From positions 1-64,000 of the forward strand of contig CAZZPK010000001.1 of assembly GCA_964655995.1 (NCBI GenBank): 64,000 bases of DNA. Reading direction: 5' to 3'. A model generated the notes under the pieces. The model had not been told where the DNA came from and made no database searches. It saw nothing but the letters and a program-made list of their open reading frames with translations. Below are positions 25,193-30,983 of the stretch, piece after piece. This stretch comes from JACPIA01 sp964655995. Its GTDB lineage: Bacteria > Patescibacteriota > Minisyncoccia > Phycocordibacterales > XYD1-FULL-46-19. A program made the position numbers and the translations under genes. Each line of letters opens with the position of its first letter. Positions within the stretch are counted from its first letter, which is position 1.

Positions 25193-25213
25193 AGCCCCTC
25201 CGGAGGAGGGGCA
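25193..25213. terminator. Shared terminator between convergent genes
   Basis: GCCCCTCC-GGA-GGAGGGGC type stem near 25195-25213. On the minus strand it is followed by TTATTTTT, so it best serves the receiver-like gene; it also closes the plus-strand operon. Confidence 0.7.
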
Positions 25214-25234
25214 GATTAACCAATCAGATGGTTA

Positions 25235-25687
25235 TTAGATAGCTAATTGCTTTTGAGTGAACCAGCGGTCGTTGGGGAAGGCTGCGGCCAAATGGTCTTT
25301 GGTGGTCGCCGGTCCCAAGCGACAAATAGTTCTAATGAACTCCATTAGGGACATATTATAGTTCTTTTTGATATGTCCGTCGGCACCATCGTCCAGATCC
25401 GGCTCCTTGGACCAATTGACCAGGATGAGTCTGGCTTGATCGGGCACCACTGTACGCGCGGTGGTGATCAGATTGAATGGTGCACCGCTCGTCGTGACGC
25501 ATTGTTGGGGGTCAAAAAAGATAATACCACTTTTTTGCTCACAGAGCCTTTTGGTCAGCAGCTCTGTTTGGTTGACGGCCAAAACCGGAAGTTCGGGGCC
25601 TTGACCCAAGGCTCTGCTCCGGTGCAACACTTGAGTAATGGCCCAACACAGGTCATCGTTTTGCAAAAACAATATCTGTTCGATCAT
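25235..25687 (-). CDS. Receiver-like (CheY-fold) protein, degenerate
   Basis: 150 aa from ATG 25687, chosen because GAGGAGG (25696-25702) lies 8 nt upstream and a TATAGT box (25722-25727) lies before it; a longer reading would run through that promoter. The pattern fits a response-regulator receiver: an acidic pair early (FLQNDDLCW), a strand ending in Asp (SGIIFFDPQ) as the phospho-acceptor position, RLILVNWS, and GADGHIKKNYNMSLMEFIRTI with the conserved Lys. A C-terminal extension of about 30 residues follows and no DNA-binding domain is visible. The fold is an inference from pattern; no partner kinase lies nearby. Confidence 0.6.
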   Translation of the reverse strand: MIEQILFLQNDDLCWAITQVLHRSRALGQGPELPVLAVNQTELLTKRLCEQKSGIIFFDPQQCVTTSGAPFNLITTARTVVPDQARLILVNWSKEPDLDDGADGHIKKNYNMSLMEFIRTICRLGPATTKDHLAAAFPNDRWFTQKQLAI

Positions 25688-25721
25688 ACGGCGATCCTCC
25701 TCAGGTGCGGTTTCTGATTTT

Positions 25722-25727
25722 ACTATA
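25722..25727 (-). promoter_or_regulatory. -10 box of the receiver-like gene
   Basis: TATAGT on the minus strand, giving a leader of about 28 nt that includes a Shine-Dalgarno, unlike the leaderless neighbours. Confidence 0.5.
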
Positions 25728-25779
25728 GCATAAATTGCATTTGGGTATAAAAAAGAGCCCCACTCCAAGCAACCTGGTG

Positions 25780-26019
25780 TTAAATTAAGTGTCTATTACG
25801 GAAAGCGAAGCCGGAGCCGTGTTTAAGATATTTTTCGAAAGATAGAGCTTTTGTTTTACTAGGGAAAGCACAATACCAAATTAGTTTAAAAGGTTTTTTA
25901 GAAGAGGTATATTTAGCTGATCCTGAGTTGTGATCTTGTAGTCTTTGTTTTATATCTTCTGTGATACCAACGTAGTAACTCTCATCAATTTGACTTTGGA
26001 TAATATAAACAAAATACAT
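25780..26019 (-). CDS. GIY-YIG domain protein
   Basis: 79 aa, essentially a single GIY-YIG nuclease domain: MYFVYIIQSQIDESYYVGITEDIKQRLQDHNSG (the YVGIT variant of YIG and the catalytic-type Arg), then KPFKLIWY and ALSFEKYLKHGSG with the conserved Glu. UPF0213/YhbQ-like stand-alone members are common in bacteria; their substrate is not settled. ATG 26019 is 6 nt after a TATAAT. Confidence 0.85.
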   Translation of the reverse strand: MYFVYIIQSQIDESYYVGITEDIKQRLQDHNSGSAKYTSSKKPFKLIWYCAFPSKTKALSFEKYLKHGSGFAFRNRHLI

Positions 26020-26025
26020 AGATCA

Positions 26026-26031
26026 ATTATA
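26026..26031 (-). promoter_or_regulatory. -10 box of the GIY-YIG gene
   Basis: TATAAT on the minus strand (ATTATA on plus), 6 nt before ATG 26019; leaderless layout. Confidence 0.5.
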
Positions 26032-26058
26032 GCCCTACTTCGCTAAGGCTACGAAGGG

Positions 26059-26154
26059 CCACTGCTTCGCTTTAAACTAAAACACCACCTATATTAAAGT
26101 GGTGTAATAGTGCTTGCACTGCGTAGCTTGAACGTAGTGAAAGCGAAGCAGTGG
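26059..26154. repeat. 15-bp inverted repeat around the ssrA terminator
   Basis: CCACTGCTTCGCTTT (26059-26073) and its exact complement AAAGCGAAGCAGTGG (26140-26154). The right arm ends in the last bases of the tmRNA gene. A further palindromic element CTTCG-CTAAGGCTA-CGAAG is at about 26039-26056. This looks like an intergenic repeat cluster. Confidence 0.7.
26071..26105 (-). terminator. ssrA terminator
   Basis: On the minus strand ACACCAC (26105-26099) pairs with GTGGTGT (26088-26082), 10-nt loop, followed by TTTAGTTT. Confidence 0.75.
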
Positions 26155-26522
26155 AGATGGTGGGAATCGAACCCACGTGCAAGAAGGAAAAAGAAAGAGT
26201 TCTACAAACTTAGGCGCTTTGGGTGTCTACTGTCTGGGACTAAGCGCCAAAGACAGACAGTATGAGCCAGGTAAGTTTAGGAGCAAAATGTTAGGCACCA
26301 CTTGCTCCGAGTCTTAAAAATATATCACCGCTCCGGCGCGTTAAGACGCGCGGCCAAAGCCATGCCAGCTTAGGCTAAAGCGAAAGCTGGAACCGAGAAA
26401 GGAGATTTAACCAATCCGGTTTTAGAAGATGCGTTAGCATTTCTTAAGTGCCCGTTTAACGAGCTGGGCGTCTCGATTTGCTCTCTTAATTTGACGACTC
26501 CTTGTCGAAGCCAGTCATCCCC
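26152..26522 (-). ncRNA. ssrA: tmRNA (transfer-messenger RNA)
   Basis: 371 nt on the minus strand. The 5' end GGGGATGACTGGCTTCGACA and the 3' T-arm GTGGGTTCGATTCCCAC with acceptor strand CATCTCC plus discriminator A give a 7-bp acceptor stem with one G-U pair. CCA is not encoded. The resume codon is GCT (26438-26436). The tag frame of 22 codons reads ANASSKTGLV...VPAFALA and ends in TAA (26372-26370), with the usual Ala-rich hydrophobic degron at its end. It rescues stalled ribosomes together with SmpB, whose gene lies just upstream on the same strand. Confidence 0.97.
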
Positions 26523-26525
26523 GTA

Positions 26526-26966
26526 TTAAAAACGGTCTCTGTCAATGTCCCGGGCGGCCTCGCGCTTTTTAATCGCCTCGCGCTTGTCATGTTTTTTCTT
26601 CCCTCGCGCGACCGCAAAACCAAGCTTTAACCGCCTTCCTTTATTATACACCGCAAGAGGTATTAATGTCAAGCGTTGGCGCTCACTAGTGCCCACTAAA
26701 GTAGCAAGTTCTGATTTAGAGAGTAATAAACGCCTAGTCCTGGCTGGATCGTAATCAGTTGGCGCATTGGCCGGCTGATAGGCCGGGATGGTGGCGCCCA
26801 CCAAGTAGCCCTCGCCACCGCGTACCACCACCCGTGCGCCCTCAAGCGAGCCGTGGCCCTCGCGGAGCGATTTGACCTCCACGCCCAATAGCTCCAAGCC
26901 GGCTTCATAGCGGTCGAGGAGTTCATAGTTAAAACTGGCTTTATTATTGCGTATCAAATCGGCCAT
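26526..26966 (-). CDS. smpB: SsrA-binding protein SmpB
   Basis: 146 aa from ATG 26966 (MADLIRNNKASFNYELLDRYEAGLELLGVEVKSLREGHGSL). An oligonucleotide-binding beta-barrel followed by the C-terminal basic tail KKKHDKREAIKKREAARDIDRDRF, which enters the mRNA channel. The start is chosen because a TATAAT lies 6 nt upstream; a longer ATG-led reading would overlap infC. The ssrA 5' end is 4 nt beyond its stop, so the two partner genes form a compact unit. Confidence 0.96.
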   Translation of the reverse strand: MADLIRNNKASFNYELLDRYEAGLELLGVEVKSLREGHGSLEGARVVVRGGEGYLVGATIPAYQPANAPTDYDPARTRRLLLSKSELATLVGTSERQRLTLIPLAVYNKGRRLKLGFAVARGKKKHDKREAIKKREAARDIDRDRF

Positions 26967-26972
26967 AAGGGG

Positions 26973-26978
26973 ATTATA
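26973..26978 (-). promoter_or_regulatory. smpB extended -10 box
   Basis: TGCTATAAT on the minus strand (TATAAT at 26978-26973), 6 nt before the smpB ATG. It sits back-to-back with the infC promoter. Confidence 0.55.
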
Positions 26979-26987
26979 GCAAAGGAT

Positions 26988-27016
26988 TTGACTTTTAACT
27001 TTTATTTCTCTATGAT
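26988..27016 (+). promoter_or_regulatory. infC promoter
   Basis: TTGACT (26988-26993), 17-bp spacer, TATGAT (27011-27016). Leader of about 17 nt; GGCA (27022-27025) can pair with TGCC (27034-27037) at the transcript 5' end. Confidence 0.7.
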
Positions 27017-27039
27017 AGTGGGGCAGTTTTGCTTGCCAA

Positions 27040-27558
27040 TTGACTAAACGTACTCGCATCAATCAACAAATAACCGCCCCCGAGCTCCGGGTCATTACCG
27101 AGACGGGGGAGAATTTAGGGGTGTTGCCGGTGGGCGAGGCTTTGGCCAAGGCGGCTGACTGGGGCTTGGATCTCATTGAGATCTCGCCTGGGGCCAAGCC
27201 CCCGGTGGCCAAGATCATGGATTTTGGCAAATATCAGTACTTGGAAAATAAAAAAGAGAAGGCCGCCAAGCTTAAGGGCCATGCCACCGAGACCAAGACT
27301 TTGCAGGTTAAAGTCGGTACCGGCGAGCATGATCTCCAGCTTAAGGCGGCCAAGGCCGGCGAGTTTTTGGGCGAGGGTCATCGGGTTAAAATCGATCTCT
27401 TTTTGCCCGGCCGGGCCAAGTATCTGGATCAAAAGTTTTTAGTCGAGCGGTTGGAGCGCTTTTTGCGCCTGATCCCCACTGATTACAAAGTGGCCGATCC
27501 AGCTAAAAAGAGCCCCAAGGGCTGGACTGTGGTGATTGAGCGGGCTACCGCCAAATAA
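27040..27558 (+). CDS. infC: Translation initiation factor IF-3
   Basis: 172 aa. Binds the 30S subunit, prevents 50S joining and checks the start codon. N-terminal domain TRINQQITAPELRVITETGENLGVLP, linker KIMDFGKYQYLENKKEKAAKLK, C-terminal domain KTLQVKVGTGEHDLQLKAAKAGEFLGEGHRVKIDLFLPGR. Starts at TTG 27040: the upstream frame closes at a TAG at 27016 and no ATG or GTG lies between. Rare starts in infC are known to support autoregulation (AUU in E. coli). The order infC-rpmI-rplT is the usual operon. Confidence 0.96.
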   Translation: MTKRTRINQQITAPELRVITETGENLGVLPVGEALAKAADWGLDLIEISPGAKPPVAKIMDFGKYQYLENKKEKAAKLKGHATETKTLQVKVGTGEHDLQLKAAKAGEFLGEGHRVKIDLFLPGRAKYLDQKFLVERLERFLRLIPTDYKVADPAKKSPKGWTVVIERATAK

Positions 27559-27562
27559 TTTT

Positions 27563-27748
27563 ATGAAGACTAACAAATCATTTACCAAGCGCATCCGCGT
27601 TACCCGCAAAGGCAAATTGCTGGTGTCGGCGCCTGGCAAAAATCATTTCAATGCCAAGGAGTCGCGCCAGTCGCAGTTGGCCGGCAAGCGCCAGCGCGCC
27701 GTTAAAATGTCCAATGTCTTGCGCAGCCGCTTTTTAGCCAAGCAATAA
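27563..27748 (+). CDS. rpmI: 50S ribosomal protein L35
   Basis: 61 aa from ATG 27563 (TAA-TTTT-ATG junction). MKTNKSFTKRIRVTRKGKLLVSAPGKNHFNAKES matches the L35 pattern (KTKSGAAKRFKVTGSGKIKR...H.L.KKS). Between infC and rplT as expected. Confidence 0.93.
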   Translation: MKTNKSFTKRIRVTRKGKLLVSAPGKNHFNAKESRQSQLAGKRQRAVKMSNVLRSRFLAKQ

Positions 27749-27757
27749 TTTTTAAAT

Positions 27758-28102
27758 ATGTCCCGAGTTAAACGAGGTACCATCTCCAATAAGCGCCGCC
27801 GCTCCACTCTTAAAAAGGTTAAGGGGTATCGTTTTGGCCGCAGTACCAAGGAGCGCGAGGCCAAAGTGGCCATCATCAAGGCCGGCGTCCACGCTTTTGC
27901 CCATCGCAAAGATAAAAAGAACGATTTTCGCCGCTTGTGGCAAATAAAGATTGGCGCCGCTTTGCGCGAGCACGGCCTCTCTTACAGTAAATTTATGGGC
28001 GCTTTAGGCAAAAAGGGTATTGCCCTTGATCGCAAAGTACTTGCCCACTTGGCCGAGAGGGAGCCGGCCGCTTTTGCCGCTGTCGTGGCCCAAGTAAAGT
28101 AG
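27758..28102 (+). CDS. rplT: 50S ribosomal protein L20
   Basis: 114 aa. SRVKRGTISNKRRRSTLKKVKGYRFGRSTKEREAKVAIIKAGVHAFAHRKDKKNDFRRLWQIKIGAALREHGLSYSKFMGAL, typical long basic helix plus globular domain. Early 50S assembly protein and, in model bacteria, repressor of this operon. Confidence 0.97.
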   Translation: MSRVKRGTISNKRRRSTLKKVKGYRFGRSTKEREAKVAIIKAGVHAFAHRKDKKNDFRRLWQIKIGAALREHGLSYSKFMGALGKKGIALDRKVLAHLAEREPAAFAAVVAQVK

Positions 28103-28123
28103 CCCCGCGGTCGCCAGACCTGC

Positions 28124-28153
28124 TATACTGGGGAGAGTCATGAGGACTCTCCC
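28124..28153 (+). promoter_or_regulatory. -10 box and hairpin holding a start codon in its loop
   Basis: Extended -10 TGCTATACT (box 28124-28129). GGGAGAGTC (28131-28139) pairs perfectly with GACTCTCCC (28145-28153), loop ATGAG, which contains the ATG of the next gene (28140-28142), followed by TTT. It may act as terminator for rplT or, in a read-through mRNA, mask the start codon. Confidence 0.5.
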
Positions 28154-28772
28154 TTTGTTGTCTTTGATATTGCTGTTGATACTGGTGGCGGTTAACGGGT
28201 TTTTTGCCTATCAGTTGTTTTTAAAAGATAAATTGGCTGAGCGCGCTCTTTACTCGCCGGAGGCCTATCTTGGCCGCGGTCTGCAGGTGATTTTTGAGCC
28301 CAAGGGTAAAACTACACCCCTGCCGCCGCCTCTGCCACGGCCGGTCAAGCCGGCCGGGCCGGAGGTGGCTAAGGCTACTGAGGCAAGCTTTACCACCAAG
28401 GCCACAACTACTCCGCCGGCTGGTGCCACCCCAGCACCGGCTCAAGCTCCGGCTCCGGTGCCCAAACCGCCTTCCGCTGTAGCAGTGATTAAGCAGGCGC
28501 TTGGCGATTTGCGCGTGGCGGCCAATCAATTTTACATTGCTACCGGCAGCTATGGGTCCGTTTGCGCCGGCGGCCTAATCAACGATGGCGCCAATGATGA
28601 TTTGGCGCGAGTGGTCGGGACGATTTTGGCGAGCCGCGGCCTCTCGAGCCAGTTTGAGGCGGGGGTGAGCTGCCAGACAGCGCCCGGGAGCTATCAGGTT
28701 TCCGTCTCATTGCCTGACGGCAGCGCTTGGTGCGTATCCAATACGCAAGCCGGCTATGTCTGCGCCCCCTAG
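28140..28772 (+). CDS. Membrane-anchored protein with pilin-like C-terminal head
   Basis: 210 aa. TM helix at about residues 5-27, a Pro/Ala/Thr-rich spacer (about 58-115), and a C-terminal domain ALGDLRVAANQFYIATGSYGSVCAGG...YQVSVSLPDGSAWCVSNTQAGYVCAP. This resembles the globular head of CPR type IV prepilins (a YY/FY..TGSY..C motif and a Cys near the C-terminus) but without the prepilin leader (no K/R-G-F-T-L-I-E). So it is an anchored pilin-head-like protein, perhaps a pilus assembly or surface component. Family inference only. Confidence 0.65.
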   Translation: MRTLPLLSLILLLILVAVNGFFAYQLFLKDKLAERALYSPEAYLGRGLQVIFEPKGKTTPLPPPLPRPVKPAGPEVAKATEASFTTKATTTPPAGATPAPAQAPAPVPKPPSAVAVIKQALGDLRVAANQFYIATGSYGSVCAGGLINDGANDDLARVVGTILASRGLSSQFEAGVSCQTAPGSYQVSVSLPDGSAWCVSNTQAGYVCAP

Positions 28773-28791
28773 TCAGCCAGCCGGATTTGAG

Positions 28792-28797
28792 TATAAT
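28792..28797 (+). promoter_or_regulatory. ftsH -10 box
   Basis: TATAAT ends 11 nt before the ftsH ATG at 28809. Confidence 0.45.
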
Positions 28798-28808
28798 GGC
28801 AATACTTT

Positions 28809-30755
28809 ATGGCCCGTAAAAAGAGTTTAATCGGTGGCAAAACGCCCTTGCCCGGCGGCCGTTGGGGCAGTTTGGCCAATCAGCTCTCAACGGTGCTGGT
28901 GGTACTTTTGCTTTTGGTGGGCGTGTACTCGCTGGTGAGCGATCTTAATCGGCCCTCGCCGCCGATTGCCCTCTCGGAGCTGGTCCGGCAAATCAAAGCC
29001 GGCGAGATTAAAAAAATCGTCGTCGAGGGCAATGATTTGACGGTAACAACCATCAAAGACGAGACGGTTAAGGCGGTTAAAGAGCCGGAGACCGGTTTGA
29101 CCGATACTTTAAACAAACTGGGTCTAACTGCCAAAGAGCTTGAGCCGGTGGCTATCGAGATCTCCAAGGGCTCAAGCGTCTCTTTTTGGCTCCTGACGAT
29201 TTTGCCGTTTTTGCTACCGATGATTTTTATCCTGGTGCTGTTTTGGTTTGTCTCGCGGCAAGTCAAAGGCGCCTCGATGCAGGCTTTTACCTTTGGCCAG
29301 TCCAAGGCGCGGCTGGTGGATCCCAACGATGCCGGCCAGCGCGTCACCTTTAAAGATGTGGCCGGTGTCCACGAGGCCAAAGAGGAGCTCTTGGAAATTG
29401 TCGACTTTCTTAAAAATCCGAAAAAGTTTATCGACATTGGCGCCCGTATCCCTAAAGGCGTGCTCTTGATCGGCGGGCCCGGCACCGGCAAAACTTTACT
29501 GGCGCGCGCGGTGGCCGGGGAGGCGGGGGTACCCTTTATGTATCTCTCGGGCTCGGAGTTTGTGGAGATGTTTGTGGGCGTCGGCGCCTCGCGGGTGCGC
29601 GACCTGTTTAAAATGGCCAAGCGCGTAGCGCCCTCAATTATTTTTATCGATGAGATCGATGCCATTGGCCGGCATCGCGGCAGCGGCATGGGCGGCGGCA
29701 ATGACGAGCGCGAGCAGACTTTAAACCAAATTTTGGTCGAGATGGACGGCTTTGAACCCAATGAGAAGCTGATTGTGATGGCGGCCACCAATCGGCCGGA
29801 CGTACTTGATCCGGCCTTGCTCCGCCCGGGCCGCTTTGATCGGCGCGTGACGCTTGATCGGCCGGATATCCGCGACCGCGAGGAGATTTTAACCTTACAT
29901 GCCACTAAAAAGCCTTTGGCCGAGGACGTTAATTTGCGGACTATTGCCGAGCGGACCCCCGGCTTTTCGGGCGCGGATCTTGCCAACTTGATGAACGAGG
30001 CCGCCATTTTGGCGGCGCGCGAGGAGCGCAAAAAGGTGAGCCAATACGACTTGATCCGGAGCGTGGAGAAGGTGATGTTGGGCCCCGAGCGCAAAAGCCA
30101 TATTCTCTCCGCCCGCGAGAAAAAGATTACCGCTTACCACGAGATGGGACATGCTTTGGTGGCCTCGGTGTTGCCTCACGCCGATCCGGTGCACAAAGTC
30201 TCGATTATCTCGCGCGGCTATGCTGCCGGCTATACCCTCAAATTGCCGTTTGAGGACAAAAAACTGCAGTCGCGCAACGAGTTTTTGGATGATATTGCCA
30301 TGGCCTTGGGCGGCTACGCCGCCGAGCAAATTGTCTTTGGCGACATTACCACCGGTGCCTCCAATGATTTGCAGGTCTCTACCGCTTTGGCCCGCGATAT
30401 GGTGGCCAAATATGGCATGAGCGAAAAACTGGGCCCCATCGCTCTCGAGCTCTCGCCCTCGCGGCTGGCCGCAAGCGGTATTGTCATTGACCGCCACACC
30501 AGCGAGGCGGTGGCGGCCCAAATCGACGCCGAGGTGGCTAAGATTATGAACGAGGCCCTCACTCGGGCTAAAAAGGTGCTGACCGACAAGCGGGCGGCCT
30601 TGGATGACATGTCGCTACAGCTGGTTAAGGTGGAGTCTATTGAACGGGAAGAGTTTGAGCAAATGTTGCGCCTACACGGAATCAAGCCTAAAGTTAAAGA
30701 GGAGAGCAAGGAGGAGTTGGTATTAATGCCGGACAGCGACATACCGGCGGAGTAA
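28809..30755 (+). CDS. ftsH: ATP-dependent zinc metalloprotease FtsH
   Basis: 648 aa. Membrane-bound AAA+ protease for misfolded membrane and regulatory proteins; likely also degrades tmRNA-tagged products. TM1 at about residues 26-44, extracytoplasmic domain, TM2 at about 126-148, Walker A GGPGTGKT at 222-229, Walker B with DEID at 281-284, second-region motif TNRPDVLDPALLRPGRFDRR, and zinc motif HEMGH at 444-448 (HEMGH instead of the common HEAGH) with the third ligand in DITTGASND. Acidic C-terminal tail. Complete and canonical. Confidence 0.98.
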   Translation: MARKKSLIGGKTPLPGGRWGSLANQLSTVLVVLLLLVGVYSLVSDLNRPSPPIALSELVRQIKAGEIKKIVVEGNDLTVTTIKDETVKAVKEPETGLTDTLNKLGLTAKELEPVAIEISKGSSVSFWLLTILPFLLPMIFILVLFWFVSRQVKGASMQAFTFGQSKARLVDPNDAGQRVTFKDVAGVHEAKEELLEIVDFLKNPKKFIDIGARIPKGVLLIGGPGTGKTLLARAVAGEAGVPFMYLSGSEFVEMFVGVGASRVRDLFKMAKRVAPSIIFIDEIDAIGRHRGSGMGGGNDEREQTLNQILVEMDGFEPNEKLIVMAATNRPDVLDPALLRPGRFDRRVTLDRPDIRDREEILTLHATKKPLAEDVNLRTIAERTPGFSGADLANLMNEAAILAAREERKKVSQYDLIRSVEKVMLGPERKSHILSAREKKITAYHEMGHALVASVLPHADPVHKVSIISRGYAAGYTLKLPFEDKKLQSRNEFLDDIAMALGGYAAEQIVFGDITTGASNDLQVSTALARDMVAKYGMSEKLGPIALELSPSRLAASGIVIDRHTSEAVAAQIDAEVAKIMNEALTRAKKVLTDKRAALDDMSLQLVKVESIEREEFEQMLRLHGIKPKVKEESKEELVLMPDSDIPAE

Positions 30756-30764
30756 TCCTGTAAA

Positions 30765-30836
30765 GCATCCGTAGCTCAACGGTAGAGCAGTCGTCTTATA
30801 CACGACCGGTTCTAGGTTCGAATCCTAGCGGATGCA
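30765..30836 (+). tRNA. tRNA-Ile (anticodon UAU)
   Basis: 72 nt cloverleaf: acceptor GCATCCG/CGGATGC, D stem GCTC/GAGC with GG in the loop, anticodon stem GTCGT/ACGAC with loop CTTATAC (T at position 33, anticodon TAT at 30797-30799), 5-nt variable region, T stem CTAGG/CCTAG with TTCGAAT, discriminator A. CCA is not encoded. The UAU anticodon reads AUA directly; most bacteria use a CAU tRNA modified by TilS. Confidence 0.93.
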
Positions 30837-30838
30837 CT

Positions 30839-30882
30839 GGTTCGAGTCCCCGCCCGAAACGTACCGTTTCGGTACGGGCGGG
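30839..30882 (+). repeat. tRNA 3'-end-like remnant running into a two-state hairpin
   Basis: GGTTCGAGTCCCCGCCCG directly after the tRNA looks like a T-loop and acceptor 3' strand of another tRNA, but no matching 5' half exists. CCCGCCC (30849-30855) pairs with GGGCGGG (30876-30882), with GTACC/GGTAC inside. CCGAAAC (30854-30860) / GTTTCGG (30866-30872) is a mutually exclusive alternative. No U-run follows. Confidence 0.4.
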
Positions 30883-30983
30883 CAAGCACGCATGTGGATA
30901 ATCAAATAGCGGGTTTTATCGCCCCTATGTCATACTGATAGGCAGTTTTGCCCTTATCTTATTTATTAAGTTAACTTTTGACT

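Noticed and set aside
25688..25768. Longer N-terminus for the receiver-like protein
   Set aside because: It would run through the TATAGT box and the Shine-Dalgarno that serve ATG 25687.
28880..30094. Long open frame (404 codons) antisense to ftsH
   Set aside because: Mirror of the GC-rich, codon-biased ftsH gene; Ser/Arg-rich composition without domains, and ftsH on the other strand is certain.
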